64,000 bases of DNA from Nannocystis sp. (GCF_016714285.1 NZ_JADJNN010000009.1:62001-126000); one strand, 5' to 3'. Counted from the stretch's first letter, positions 26,212 through 36,412 are shown. Made by a program: numbers and translations. Notes: generated by a model from the sequence alone, not told the origin.

Positions 26212-26296
26212 GCGCAGGTGCTGGAATTTGGTAGACAACCGGCTCCGAGATGGCCGGGCCCGCGAGGGCGTGAGGGTTCGAGTCCCTCCCTGTGCA
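26212..26296 (+). tRNA. tRNA-Leu(GAG)
   Basis: 85 nt with the long variable arm of class II tRNAs (GGGCCCGCGAGGGCG). Acceptor GCGCAGG/CCTGTGC with one G-T pair, anticodon loop CCGAGAT (GAG) on stem CGGCT/GGCCG, T-arm GAGGG-TTCGAGT-CCCTC. Nearly identical to the next gene, with one extra T in the D-loop. Confidence 0.92.
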
Positions 26297-26322
26297 TTTG
26301 TATGTGTGTCGCGTCGAGTCGA

Positions 26323-26406
26323 GCGCAGGTGCTGGAATTGGTAGACAACCGGGCCTCAGAAGCCCGGGCCCGCGAGGGCGTGAGGGTTCGAGCCCCTCCC
26401 TGCGCA
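26323..26406 (+). tRNA. tRNA-Leu(CAG)
   Basis: 84 nt, class II. Acceptor GCGCAGG/CCTGCGC, anticodon stem CGGGC/GCCCG with loop CTCAGAA (CAG), long variable arm shared with the preceding tRNA-Leu. The two look like a tandem duplication that diverged at the anticodon stem-loop. Confidence 0.95.
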
Positions 26407-26424
26407 TTGGAGCGAATTTTCGTG

Positions 26425-27147
26425 ATGACGAGCGGTGGGGGGTCCTCGCTGATGACGCGCGGCAAGCCGACCGGTATGCTCGGCGCGGTGCTGCGTCCGG
26501 TCGTCACGCTCGCTTGCCTGGGGCTCGCCTGCACGCTGCACGGCGACGGTGAGCAGGGCAGCGAGACGCGCGAGCTGCCAGCCTTCACCGCCATCGAGGT
26601 TTTCGACGGCTTCGCGGCGACGGTGACGATCGACCCGGCGCTGCCTGCCGGGGCGCCCGTGGCGTTGACGGTGGCCGGCGACAGCAACGCGCTCGGGCGG
26701 CTGTTCACGGTGCTGCACGGGGACGCGACGCTGTCGGCGGCGGTCGACCCGAACCACCTCACCGAGCTGAGCCTGGGTCCGACCGTGACGGCCAGCGTGC
26801 CGGCGCTGGCCAGCGGCTTCGCCGAGGACACGAGCACGCTCGAGATCTTCGGGGCCCGCGGTGAGCTGGCGCTCGAGGTGCACGAGTCGGCGTCGGTGAT
26901 GCTGCACGACGGCGAGGGGCTGCGCGTGACAGCGCGGGCGATCGACGACGGTCTGCTGACCCTCGCGGGCGAGGGGCCCTCGCTCGAGCTGGTGGTCGAG
27001 GGAGCGGCCGCGGTCGACGCGGGCGGGTTCATGGCGGCCGCGGTCACGGTCCGCGCGCGCGGGACCGGGGCGATCCGGGTGTGCGCGACCGAGACCATCA
27101 AGATCTACGGCAGCGGGGCCGGCCAGGTCGCGCTGGACTGCGGGTGA
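26425..27147 (+). CDS. GIN-domain (DUF2807) lipoprotein
   Basis: 240 residues from ATG 26425; ATGs at 26452 and 26476 are also possible, the last giving the shortest signal peptide. The lipobox is LACLGLAC. The body (ELPAFTAIEVFDGFAATVTID, TVAGDSNAL, then repeating short beta strands VTVRARGTGAIRVCATETIKIYGSGAGQV) is the putative auto-transporter adhesin head GIN fold, a right-handed beta helix found in secreted or anchored proteins. Function unknown; likely surface exposed. Confidence 0.8.
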   Translation: MTSGGGSSLMTRGKPTGMLGAVLRPVVTLACLGLACTLHGDGEQGSETRELPAFTAIEVFDGFAATVTIDPALPAGAPVALTVAGDSNALGRLFTVLHGDATLSAAVDPNHLTELSLGPTVTASVPALASGFAEDTSTLEIFGARGELALEVHESASVMLHDGEGLRVTARAIDDGLLTLAGEGPSLELVVEGAAAVDAGGFMAAAVTVRARGTGAIRVCATETIKIYGSGAGQVALDCG

Positions 27148-27158
27148 GCTGGGGGTGA

Positions 27159-27171
27159 CCTGTCCCTCGGG

Positions 27172-27176
<5 letters not shown>
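27159..27176. repeat. TGTCC-type palindrome at convergent gene ends
   Basis: CCTGTCC-CTCG-GGTCAGG, one mismatch in the 7-bp stem. Its TCA (27172-27174) is the stop complement of the photolyase gene. Confidence 0.7.
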
Positions 27177-28620
<1,444 letters not shown>

Positions 28621-28646
28621 GGGGGGGCTTGCGTGGCGAGCGAGGG

Positions 28647-28800
28647 TGTCCCGGGGACAGGTGGAGATGTCCGAAGGGACATGTGGAGATGTCTGGAGGG
28701 ACAGGTCGTGGTGGACGATGTCGTGTGTCCCGGGGGACAGGTGGGGGTGTCCTGAGGGACAGGTCGTGGTGGACGATGTCGTGTGTCCTGAGGGACAGGT
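28647..28800. repeat. Tandem array of six TGTCC-type palindromes
   Basis: Palindrome centres lie at about 28653, 28675, 28696, 28733, 28755 and 28791, with loops CGG, GAAG, GGAG, CGGG, TGAG and TGAG. A 35-bp block is repeated exactly with a 58-bp period (28696-28730 and 28754-28788). The array fills the gap between the photolyase start and the oxygenase stop and provides that stop (TCA at 28800-28802). It is not a CRISPR: spacers are repeated and units are too short. Confidence 0.9.
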
Positions 28801-29966
28801 CAGCCGGGGAGGCGGGCGAGGCGTGTGGGCGGGGCGAAGTCAGCGGGCTGGTCGCCGAGGCCGAGGGCGATGACTCCGTCCCAGTAGCGGCGGCCGGCCT
28901 GGGCGGCGAGGCGCTCGAGCGCGGGGAGGCGGGCGCGGGCGCGGTCGAGGCCGGTGAGGGTGCGGACCAGGATCGGGGTGGCGAGGGCCGGGCGCTCGTG
29001 CGGGACGGCGAGCGCGTCGGCCAGCGGATTGCCGAGCAGGTGGCGGCAGAGCTGACGGGTGATGCGCATGCGGGCGCGGGCGCGGCGCTGCTGGGCGGGC
29101 GTGTGGGCGGTCTGGGCGGGGGCGCCCAGGAGCGCCGCGACGAGGGCGCGGGCGTCGGCGTCGGGCGGACCCTGGGTGAGGTAGATGGTCTCGGAGGCGG
29201 CGCGGGCGGTGGCCTCGTCGTCGGGCAGCAGGTCGTCGTCGACGCCGATGAGCCAGCCGATGACGCGCCACAGGTGGATGAAGTCGTCGCCCTCGCCGCG
29301 ATCGACGCGCAGGCCGAGCAGGCGCAGGCCGTCGAGGAAGACCTGCGAGAACAGGAAGATCGTGGCGAGCATGTCGTGCTGGTTGATCGGCGCCGACCAT
29401 GCCGCGGCGTCCCAGCGGCCGCTCGCCAGCAGCAGGCGGCGGACCTGCGCGTGCATCAGCCGGACCTTCAGGGTGATCGCAAAGCCGGCGTCGCGGCGGC
29501 GCAGGCCGCCCGGCTCGGACACGGCGGCGACGAAGCGGGCGGTCTCTGCCAGGCGCCGTGGGGCCCGCTCGGCGAGTCGGCCGGAGAACACCAGCGGCTT
29601 GTTGCCGGCCGGCGCGGCGTAGCCGTAGGGGAGCGAGCGCAGGCCGAGCACCAGGCCGCCCGCGAAGCCGGCGCGCAGGAACAGGTGGCAGCCGCGCTCG
29701 ACGCGGGTCCAGTCGACCCAGCGCGGGAACTCGGCGACGCTGGCCAGCAGCTCGCGCAGCGCGGGCGGTGCGTCCTCGGTGGCGCCAAGGAGGGCGGCGT
29801 CGACGAGCGCGTGGCCGCCTGCGGGGAGCTCGCTGAGCGCGGCGGCGGCGGCGTCGGCGAGCGGGTCCTGGCGCTCGAGGGCGGCGATCAGGCGGTCGAC
29901 GCGGGCGCCGAACTGTGAGCGGGCGGCGTCGACGTTGTGCACGCGGGCGGGGATGGCGACGGGCAT
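28800..29966 (-). CDS. Oxygenase MpaB family protein (DUF2236)
   Basis: 388 residues. Matches the DUF2236/MpaB-like heme-dependent oxygenases related to latex-clearing protein and the fungal MpaB cleavage enzyme. Typical pieces are WTRVERGCHLFLRAG, RRDAGFAITLKVRLMHAQVRRLL (likely His ligand), INQHDMLATIFLFSQVFLDGL and FIHLWRVIGWLIGVDDDLLP. Substrate unknown. It lies 69 bases downstream of the sigma-factor gene, on the same strand. Its stop codon is formed by the neighbouring palindrome array. Confidence 0.85.
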   Translation of the reverse strand: MPVAIPARVHNVDAARSQFGARVDRLIAALERQDPLADAAAAALSELPAGGHALVDAALLGATEDAPPALRELLASVAEFPRWVDWTRVERGCHLFLRAGFAGGLVLGLRSLPYGYAAPAGNKPLVFSGRLAERAPRRLAETARFVAAVSEPGGLRRRDAGFAITLKVRLMHAQVRRLLLASGRWDAAAWSAPINQHDMLATIFLFSQVFLDGLRLLGLRVDRGEGDDFIHLWRVIGWLIGVDDDLLPDDEATARAASETIYLTQGPPDADARALVAALLGAPAQTAHTPAQQRRARARMRITRQLCRHLLGNPLADALAVPHERPALATPILVRTLTGLDRARARLPALERLAAQAGRRYWDGVIALGLGDQPADFAPPTRLARLPG

Positions 29967-30035
29967 CGGCTCCCTGTTGTAGTCGCTGTGGGCAGGTTTC
30001 GCCGCATGCGTGCGGCCTTGTGGGAGCCTCGTGGC

Positions 30036-30911
30036 TCAGGCGTCGCTGGCCGCGGGGTCGATCTCGAGGTCGACCTCGATCTCGGGCTCGAGCGACGCGA
30101 TCGGTGATGAGATCGGCGACGGGAGCGGCTCGACGCAGCGGGCCAGCAGCTCGTCGCGTTGGGCCTCGGTCAGGGTGATCGGCGGGAGGGCGCGGTAGAG
30201 GGCGCCCATCTCGTGGTACTCGGGGCCGGCGTCGTAGGGGGCGTGGGGGATGTCGTCCGTGTGCGGCGGGAAGGAGATGAACTCCTTGGCCAGGGCGACG
30301 CCGAGGCGACCCTCGCAGTTGCACGGGTTCTGGCGGTCGACGTGCTGGCAGAGCGGGGCGAGGTAATTGTCGAGGCGCTTGCGGGCGCGGGTGAGGCGGA
30401 CGCGGTAGGCGCTCTCGTTGATGCCGAGCAGCTCGGCCGAGGCGCCCGGCCCGAAGCCGAGCAGGTCGGTGAGGATGAAGGAGATGCGCACGCCCGGCGG
30501 GAGGCAGCCGAGCACCGAGGTGAGGCAGGTCCGCTTGAGCTCCCACAGCAGCGGGTGCACGCGGTTGAAGTCGCCGTCGATGCCGCGGGTGTTGATGTCG
30601 ATCGGGTGGGTGATGTCGTCGCGGAGGATGTCGTCGAGGATCTGGAAGCTCTTCTCCGCCTTGCGACCGAGGAACTCCTCGATGTGGCGGGCGAGCAGCC
30701 CGAGCAGCGCGTGGCCGGGGTTCTTCGTGCCCAGCACGGTCGGCGCGAGCGGCAGCCCGGCGAGCTCGCACAGGCGCTCGTAGGCGTCGTTGCGCGTGCC
30801 GCTCATGTGGAACGCGACCGTGTACAGACGCGGCAGCTCGGCGGCGTAGACCTGGCGGAGCGTGGGCAGAAGGGCTTGCATCTCGAGAGCTGGGGTCTGG
30901 TCTAGCACCAT
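30036..30911 (-). CDS. ECF-like sigma-70 family RNA polymerase sigma factor
   Basis: 291 residues. The clearest part is sigma region 4 at about residues 130-180 (CLTSVLGCLPPGVRISFILTDLLGFGPGASAELLGINESAYRVRLTRARKRL, quoted here in pieces: LPPGVRISFIL, GASAELLGINESAYR, ARKRLDNYL), the promoter -35 reader. Next is a Cys-containing tail CQHVDRQNPCNC that could bind metal or sense redox. Region 2 is less recognisable. An acidic C-terminal extension follows. Nineteen bases after gshB on the same strand, so perhaps part of a thiol/oxidative-stress unit; this is inference. Confidence 0.75.
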   Translation of the reverse strand: MVLDQTPALEMQALLPTLRQVYAAELPRLYTVAFHMSGTRNDAYERLCELAGLPLAPTVLGTKNPGHALLGLLARHIEEFLGRKAEKSFQILDDILRDDITHPIDINTRGIDGDFNRVHPLLWELKRTCLTSVLGCLPPGVRISFILTDLLGFGPGASAELLGINESAYRVRLTRARKRLDNYLAPLCQHVDRQNPCNCEGRLGVALAKEFISFPPHTDDIPHAPYDAGPEYHEMGALYRALPPITLTEAQRDELLARCVEPLPSPISSPIASLEPEIEVDLEIDPAASDA

Positions 30912-30930
30912 TTGCGATCGCGCGCGCCGG

Positions 30931-31893
30931 CTAGCCGAGCTTGGTCACCAAGGCGGCCCAGAATTTTGCCTGCATGGTGGCGTCGTCTGTGAGGTTCTCG
31001 AGGCGATTGATCTCCTGCATTCCTGTAGGGCTGGTCACATTGATTTCTGTCAGGTACTCGCCGAGCACGTCGAGGCCGACGAAGAATTGTCCGCGGCTGC
31101 GGAGGAAGGGCCCGACCGCGGCGCAGATCTGGAGGTCGCGGGCGCTGAGCACCGTCGCCGCCGGCGAGCCGCCCGCGTGGAAGTTGTTGCGCAGCTCGCC
31201 CGACGCCGGCACCCGCATCACGGCGCCGATCGGCTCGCCGTCGACCAGCAAGATGCGCTTGTCGCCGTCCTTTGCGGCCGGGACGAAGGCCTGGGCGATC
31301 GTCCAGGTCGTGCCGTCTCGCGTGGCCAGCTCGAACAATGTGCTGAGGTTGGGATCTCCCTCGCGGGCGATGAGCACCTCACGGCCACCGTAGCCGTACA
31401 CCGGCTTCAGGATCATCTGCCCGCCGAGCTCGTGCAGGGCGTCGCGCAGATCGCCGACGGTGCGCAGCAGGAAGCTGCGGGGGATGAATTGCGGGAACTC
31501 GAGGATCGCCAGCTTCTCGCTGAGATCTCGCAGCCCCTGCGGGGTGTTGACGACGAGGGTTCGCTGGGCCGCCCGGTCGAGCGCCCAGGTCGCAACGATG
31601 AAGTGAGCGTCGACCGGCGGGTCCTTGCGCATCAACACGACGCGGAAGCTGGCCAGCTCGCGCACCTCGGAGGGCCCGCGCACGACCACCGGCTGGCCGA
31701 GCCGCGGCACGCTGATCGGCGTGGCGTAGGCGAAGGCGTCGGCGCCGCGGAGCAACAGGCCGCCGAGCTCCACCGACCACACCTGGAAGCCGCGCCGCTG
31801 AGCCTCGGCGATCATGAGGTACGAGCTGTCCCTGTGAGCGTCGATCGTCGACAGGGGGTCGAGGACGAAGAGAACGTCGCCGTGGGTGGTCAT
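30931..31893 (-). CDS. gshB: Glutathione synthetase
   Basis: 320 residues, the usual length. ATP-grasp enzyme that joins gamma-glutamylcysteine and glycine. Conserved pieces are LDPLSTIDAHRDSSYLMIAEA, VLMRKDPPVDAHFIVATWAL, NTPQGLRDLSEKL, MILKPVYGYGGREV and INVTSPTGMQEI. It heads a minus-strand group with the sigma factor and oxygenase genes. The classical first enzyme GshA is not seen; the GCS2-CBS fusion at 11.7 kb is the nearest candidate. Confidence 0.94.
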   Translation of the reverse strand: MTTHGDVLFVLDPLSTIDAHRDSSYLMIAEAQRRGFQVWSVELGGLLLRGADAFAYATPISVPRLGQPVVVRGPSEVRELASFRVVLMRKDPPVDAHFIVATWALDRAAQRTLVVNTPQGLRDLSEKLAILEFPQFIPRSFLLRTVGDLRDALHELGGQMILKPVYGYGGREVLIAREGDPNLSTLFELATRDGTTWTIAQAFVPAAKDGDKRILLVDGEPIGAVMRVPASGELRNNFHAGGSPAATVLSARDLQICAAVGPFLRSRGQFFVGLDVLGEYLTEINVTSPTGMQEINRLENLTDDATMQAKFWAALVTKLG

Positions 31894-32021
31894 CGGGCCG
31901 CAGCATACCTGCTCGTAAAGGCGTGCGAGGCGCGGTCGCGCCCCTGGCTGCGCGAGCCGGACTCCCCGGAGATCACCCGTGTAAGGGCTTCCCTGAGCCG
32001 CTGGCCGCGAAAGTGCGAAAT

Positions 32022-32049
32022 TTGAGCGCTAGGTGAGTTGATGTAATAT
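32022..32049 (+). promoter_or_regulatory. Candidate sigma-70 promoter with near-leaderless start
   Basis: TTGAGC, 16-base spacer, TAATAT. Transcription would begin about five bases before the TTG start at 32061. Confidence 0.5.
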
Positions 32050-32060
32050 CTGTAGGACAC

Positions 32061-32567
32061 TTGAGCACCTCACCCCCTACCAAGCGCCCGGCGGCAGGTC
32101 CCCTGCTGGGGCTGCTGCCGGAGGCCCGCTGGGCGCGGGTCCACAAGGTCCAGCTCATCCGCCGGGAGATCCGCGAGACGCTCTCGCCGAGCGCGCTCGA
32201 GGTGCTGTGGCGGTACGGCGAGCACGTCGTCGAGGGCGGCGAGGAACTGGGCGGCGGATCGCCGCAGCGCCGCTTCTACGCGACGGTGATGGTGACCTTC
32301 GACCTGCGCCGCTGCGCGGCCTACTTCCGCGAGCCCGCCGACGTGGCGACCGCGGAGCGCCTGGCCGAGCTGATGATCGGCAGCACGCGGGTGCAGAAGA
32401 AGCTGGTCGCGCTGGCCCGCCCGGAGCTGGCCCGCATGGCGAAGGTGGCGGAGGCCTGCCTGCACATCGAGATGGACCACCACGCGCGCGCGGAGGGCAC
32501 GCAGGTGCTCATCGACGGCGACGCCATGGTAACCCTGGAGCCCGCACGGAAGGCTGGCCTGCGATGA
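32061..32567 (+). CDS. Hypothetical cytoplasmic protein upstream of a MerR-TPR gene
   Basis: 168 residues from a TTG start at 32061, with AGGA six bases before it. The protein is basic at the N-terminus (HKVQLIRREIRETLSPSALEVLWRYGEHV), then mixed helical with FYATVMVTFDLRRCAAYF and HIEMDHHARAEG. No family is recognised. Its TGA overlaps the ATG of the following MerR-TPR gene (ATGA), so the two are translationally coupled and probably function together. Confidence 0.75.
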   Translation: MSTSPPTKRPAAGPLLGLLPEARWARVHKVQLIRREIRETLSPSALEVLWRYGEHVVEGGEELGGGSPQRRFYATVMVTFDLRRCAAYFREPADVATAERLAELMIGSTRVQKKLVALARPELARMAKVAEACLHIEMDHHARAEGTQVLIDGDAMVTLEPARKAGLR

Positions 32568-33553
32568 AGACGACGAACCCCGACGACGAGACCCCGGGCG
32601 CGGCCTACTCGATCCGCGACGTCTCGCGCCTGTTCGACCTGCCCGAGAGTCGCCTGCGCTACTGGTCGCAGACCGGGTTCTTGCAGCCGTCGATCCGGGT
32701 CAAGGGCCGCACCTGGTACAGCTTCCGCGATCTGATCGGCCTCAAGGTGGCGCGTGAGCTGCTGGGCGCCGGGCTGTCGCTGCAACGCGTCCGCAGCAGC
32801 CTCGACGCGCTCAAGGTGAAGCTGCCGGAGATCGACCAGCCGCTGTCGCGCCTGCGGGTCCGCTGCGAGCACGACCGGGTGATCGTCGACACCGGCGAGC
32901 AGACCTTCGAGGCCGCGACCGGCCAGGGCCTGCTCGACTTCAGCGTCCAGACCTTGCAGCAGCAAGCGACGCAGGTGCTGGCGATGCCGCGCGCGCAGGA
33001 CGAGTGCGCCGACGAGGACCGCAGCGCCTACGAGTGGTTCACCGTCGCGTGCGAGCGCGAGAAGGCGTGGGACGGCCAGGACCCCGACGACGCGGCCTTC
33101 CTCGACGCGCGCCAGGCCTACGACCGGGCCCTCGACCAGGACCCGGAGTTCGCGGCGGCGTACACCAACCTCGGGGCGCTGCTGGCCGCGGTCGGCGACC
33201 TCGACGGCGCGCGCGACCACTTCGACCAGGCGCTGCGCTGCGACCCGGACCAGCCGGAGGCGCAGTCGAACCTGGCGGCGCTGGCCCTGCGCCTCGGCGA
33301 CCACGACACGGCGATCGCCGGCTACCGCCTGCTCCTGCGCGCCGCGCCGGACCACCTCGAGGCGCACTACGGCCTCGCGCGCGCGCTGCTCGCGGTCGGG
33401 GGCAAGGGCCAGGCGCTCGCGCACCTCGAGCGCTTCTGTGCCGGCGTCGACGGGCTGGCACCTGCACAAAAGGACAGCTCGCTCAAGGAGCGCAGGCAGC
33501 AGGTCACGAAGGTGATCCAGGCGCTGCGCCGCGAGCTCGGCGCGGCGGGCTGA
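32564..33553 (+). CDS. MerR-type DNA-binding domain fused to TPR repeats
   Basis: 329 residues. Residues 15-85 form a MerR-like winged helix (YSIRDVSRLFDLPESRLRYWSQTGFLQPS, then LIGLKVARELLGAGLSLQRVR). The C-terminal half holds at least three TPR units (AYDRALDQDPEFAAAYTNLGALLAAVGD, HFDQALRCDPDQPEAQSNLAALAL and a third around YRLLLRAAPDHLEAHYGLARALL), followed by a basic tail. It probably binds DNA and a protein partner, perhaps the product of the overlapping upstream gene. Target unknown. Confidence 0.88.
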   Translation: MKTTNPDDETPGAAYSIRDVSRLFDLPESRLRYWSQTGFLQPSIRVKGRTWYSFRDLIGLKVARELLGAGLSLQRVRSSLDALKVKLPEIDQPLSRLRVRCEHDRVIVDTGEQTFEAATGQGLLDFSVQTLQQQATQVLAMPRAQDECADEDRSAYEWFTVACEREKAWDGQDPDDAAFLDARQAYDRALDQDPEFAAAYTNLGALLAAVGDLDGARDHFDQALRCDPDQPEAQSNLAALALRLGDHDTAIAGYRLLLRAAPDHLEAHYGLARALLAVGGKGQALAHLERFCAGVDGLAPAQKDSSLKERRQQVTKVIQALRRELGAAG

Positions 33554-33586
33554 CGCCGGCAGGGGCGGCCGCTACACTCGCCGCTC

Positions 33587-35308
33587 GTGCGTCGCCTGCT
33601 GGCTCTGCTGCTGTTCGCGGGCTGTGGCTGGCCCGCGGGGCTGGCGAGCAGCGCGGCGCCAGGGCGTTCGCCGGGCGGGACGGTGTATCCGGATCTGATG
33701 ATCCCGGCGCCGGCGGCCACCGGCGGCCACTACGACGCGGCGCTCGTGATCGCGGTCGAGGACTACGCGCAGCTCGGCGACCGGCCCGGCGCTGCGGCGA
33801 TGGGGGCGGCCTGGTATCGCTACTTCCGCGAGGGTCGCGGCATCCAGCCGCGGCGCATCACGCTGCTGCGCGACGCCGAGGCGACGCCGGTGGCGATCGA
33901 TCGCGCGGTCGAGCGCACGCGTCGACGCATCGGCGCGGGCGGGACCTTGTGGGTCGTGTTCGTCGGGCACATCGCCAGCGCGCAGCCGGGCGCGTACGGC
34001 GAGCTGTGGCTGGCCGACGCGGCCCGGCCGACCTATGCGATCGCGGCGGTGCTCGGGCGCGTCGCTTACGGGAAGCACCCGCGGGCGGTGGTCGTGCTCG
34101 ACGGCTGCGAGGGTGGCGGTGGGTCGGGCGTCTCGGGCACGGGGACGCCGGGGACGCCGCCGCCGCGGATCCGCAACAACGTGATCACGCGATCGCTGCG
34201 CGAGCGCGGCTGGCGGGGCCCGCCGCAGTCGCGGCATGAGCCGGCGGATGTCGCGATCTACAGCGCGGGCCTCGGCCCCGGTTGCGTCGAGCAGCTGCCA
34301 GGCACGGTGTCTCCGGCGCTCTCGTACCTGCTGCTCGGCGGTCTGCGCGGCTGGGCCGACCTCGACGGCAACGGCAACGTCAGCTCGGTGGAGCTGCTGC
34401 GCCAGCTCGTGCGCACGCTGCGGGCGACGAGCCCCGATCCGACGATCGCGCAGCCGAGCCTGTACGGCGCCGACTTCCCGGTCGCGCGTCGGGTCCGTGA
34501 GCGTGGCCCGGCGCTGGCGAGCCTGCGGGCGGCGAGCGGGGGGCCGCTGGCCGAGGCGACCCTCGAGGTCGGACCCTCGCGGTGGATCAAGGAGGCGATG
34601 ATCACGATCCCACGCGGCAGCTTCTACATGGGCTGCCCGCAGCGCGGTGACCCGCTGTGCGAGCGCGACGAGAAGCCGGCCTTCCGCGTGAAGCTGTCGC
34701 GCTACGCGATCGACCCCTTCGAGGTGACGCAGGCCGAGTACCAGCAGTGCGTCGACGCCGGGGTGTGCACGCCGATCGACGCGGGCCGCTGCTTCGTGTG
34801 GGACGGCCACGCGTTCGTCCGCGGGGGCAAGCTCCCCGAACTGTTAACCGCTGGCGATCATCCGGTCGTGTGCGTCGACTGGTATCAGGCCGCGGAGTAC
34901 TGCGCGCAGGTCGGCAAGCGCCTGCCGAGCGAGGCGGAGTGGGAGCGGGCCGCGGCCGGCCTCGAGCAGAGCCGCTACCCGTGGGGCGACGATCCTCCGA
35001 CCTGCGCGCTGGCGCAGTTCGATGGTTGCTGGGAGCACACGCGCCCGGTCGGCCTGCGACCCGAGGGGGCCACCCCGGAGGGGGTCCACGACCTCGCGGG
35101 CAACGCGTCGGAGTGGGTCCACGACTGGTACGCGAAGACCACCTATGGGCCGTTCCGCAGCGACCCGCTCGGACCCGACAGCGGCCAGGTCCGCGTGGTC
35201 CGGGGCGGCAGCTACTACGACGGGCCCTCGGTGCTGCGCGCGTCGTACCGCTACGGCCTGAACCCGGCCTCGGCGTTCAGCACGGTGGGGTTTCGCTGCG
35301 TCCGCTGA
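33587..35308 (+). CDS. Lipoprotein with caspase-like domain fused to FGE-sulfatase domain
   Basis: 573 residues from GTG 33587. Lipobox LLLFAGC. Residues about 45-290 resemble a caspase-like (C14) domain: ALVIAVEDYAQL, His in VVFVGHIASA, and Cys in AVVVLDGCEGGGGS. The usual HG and DxCxS contexts are altered, so activity is uncertain. Residues about 335-573 are a formylglycine-generating-enzyme/SUMF1 fold (ITIPRGSFYMGC, IDPFEVTQAEYQQCVDAG, VDWYQAAEYCAQVGKRLPSEAEWERAA, VHDLAGNASEWVHDWY, VVRGGSYY, VGFRCVR). Caspase-FGE pairings are known in bacterial conflict-type systems. A secreted lipoprotein form is less usual. Confidence 0.85.
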   Translation: MRRLLALLLFAGCGWPAGLASSAAPGRSPGGTVYPDLMIPAPAATGGHYDAALVIAVEDYAQLGDRPGAAAMGAAWYRYFREGRGIQPRRITLLRDAEATPVAIDRAVERTRRRIGAGGTLWVVFVGHIASAQPGAYGELWLADAARPTYAIAAVLGRVAYGKHPRAVVVLDGCEGGGGSGVSGTGTPGTPPPRIRNNVITRSLRERGWRGPPQSRHEPADVAIYSAGLGPGCVEQLPGTVSPALSYLLLGGLRGWADLDGNGNVSSVELLRQLVRTLRATSPDPTIAQPSLYGADFPVARRVRERGPALASLRAASGGPLAEATLEVGPSRWIKEAMITIPRGSFYMGCPQRGDPLCERDEKPAFRVKLSRYAIDPFEVTQAEYQQCVDAGVCTPIDAGRCFVWDGHAFVRGGKLPELLTAGDHPVVCVDWYQAAEYCAQVGKRLPSEAEWERAAAGLEQSRYPWGDDPPTCALAQFDGCWEHTRPVGLRPEGATPEGVHDLAGNASEWVHDWYAKTTYGPFRSDPLGPDSGQVRVVRGGSYYDGPSVLRASYRYGLNPASAFSTVGFRCVR

Positions 35309-35342
35309 GGCCCCGGCGGCGCGGCGGAGTATGCTGCTGCGG

Positions 35343-36404
35343 ATGAAACGCCATCTCGTCGCGCTGGCCATGCTCCTCGCTGCGTGCGGGGCGAACCCGA
35401 ACCCGCCCGTCGCGCCCCCCTCGTCGGCCGAGCTGTCGGGCGGCGGCGTGTGGGTCGCGTACAACCTCGGCTGCGCCGCCGGCTGCGAGCAGATCCGCCG
35501 CGGCGATCGCATCCTCGCGGTCGACGGTCACGCGATCACCAGCGGCGCCGAGCTGGACGCCGCCAACCTGACCCGCGGGACGCCCGTCGCGCTCAAGGTT
35601 GCGAAGCACGGCGGCGGCGCGGTCGACGTGAAGCTGGTAGCGACGCCGCACAGCGACATGCCGCCGATCAAGGCCGTCCCGCCGCTGCTCACCGTCGGCG
35701 CGGCTGCCCTCGACCGCGCGCCCGAGTGGGCCCGCCTGCGCCTGTTCGGCCACGCGATCCCGGCGCTGCGGATGTACCGCGGCGACGAGCCGCGCGGCTA
35801 CATCAACGGCCGCGAGCTCTACGGCCGCGGCGCTGTGATCGTCGTCTGGGAGCTGCCGTACTTGATCGCCCACAAGAGCGCGCTGTGGGCCGAACTGCCC
35901 GGCTACTACGCGCAGCTGCAGCGCCACGACCCTGCGCTGTTGAACGCGGGCGTCGACGTCTTCTTCGTGTTCCCGAGCGAGGGCGAGTCGCGCGGGTTCC
36001 GGCCGGGGATCGACGCGGACGTGGCCCCGGCGCAGGCCGGCGGGGGCAACCTGCGCTACGCGATCAACCAGGAGACCCGCGATCACATCCGCAGCGAGGT
36101 CCCGCCCGGCACCAAGGATCTGATCCCGCTGTTCGACCTCGACTCTGCCGCCGACGATCCCAACAACCTCGGCCTGGAGAACCCGGCCTCGGACATCCGC
36201 GAGTGGCTGTTCGACCGCATCCTCGCGCCGGTGATCCTGGTGATCGACCACCGCGGCATCGTGCGCTGGCACAGCCGCGACTTCCCGCTCGGGCCCGAGG
36301 AGACGATCGAGGCGGCCGTGCAGTTCGCCTTGCACGATCTGCCCGACGGCCCAGCTTCGGCCGCACCGACGATCGCCGTCGCACCGGCGAGCCCCGCTGG
36401 CTGA
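35343..36404 (+). CDS. Lipoprotein with PDZ-like and thioredoxin-fold-like regions
   Basis: 353 residues from ATG 35343. Lipobox MLLAACG. Residues about 35-110 form a PDZ-like unit (GGGVWVAYNLGCAAGCEQIRRGDRILAVDGHAITSGAEL, with the RRGDRIL hallmark). The rest resembles a redoxin fold (AVIVVWELPYLIAHKSALWAELPGYYAQL, LAPVILVIDHRGIVRWHSRDFPLGPEETI) but lacks a CxxC pair. Probably a periplasmic or surface protein. Function unknown. Followed directly by a 13-bp tandem repeat. Confidence 0.75.
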   Translation: MKRHLVALAMLLAACGANPNPPVAPPSSAELSGGGVWVAYNLGCAAGCEQIRRGDRILAVDGHAITSGAELDAANLTRGTPVALKVAKHGGGAVDVKLVATPHSDMPPIKAVPPLLTVGAAALDRAPEWARLRLFGHAIPALRMYRGDEPRGYINGRELYGRGAVIVVWELPYLIAHKSALWAELPGYYAQLQRHDPALLNAGVDVFFVFPSEGESRGFRPGIDADVAPAQAGGGNLRYAINQETRDHIRSEVPPGTKDLIPLFDLDSAADDPNNLGLENPASDIREWLFDRILAPVILVIDHRGIVRWHSRDFPLGPEETIEAAVQFALHDLPDGPASAAPTIAVAPASPAG

Positions 36405-36412
36405 GGCCAGAG

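Noticed and set aside
28647..28800. Possible CRISPR array
   Set aside because: Repeats are 13-16 bp palindromes with repeated, irregular spacers, and no cas genes are near.
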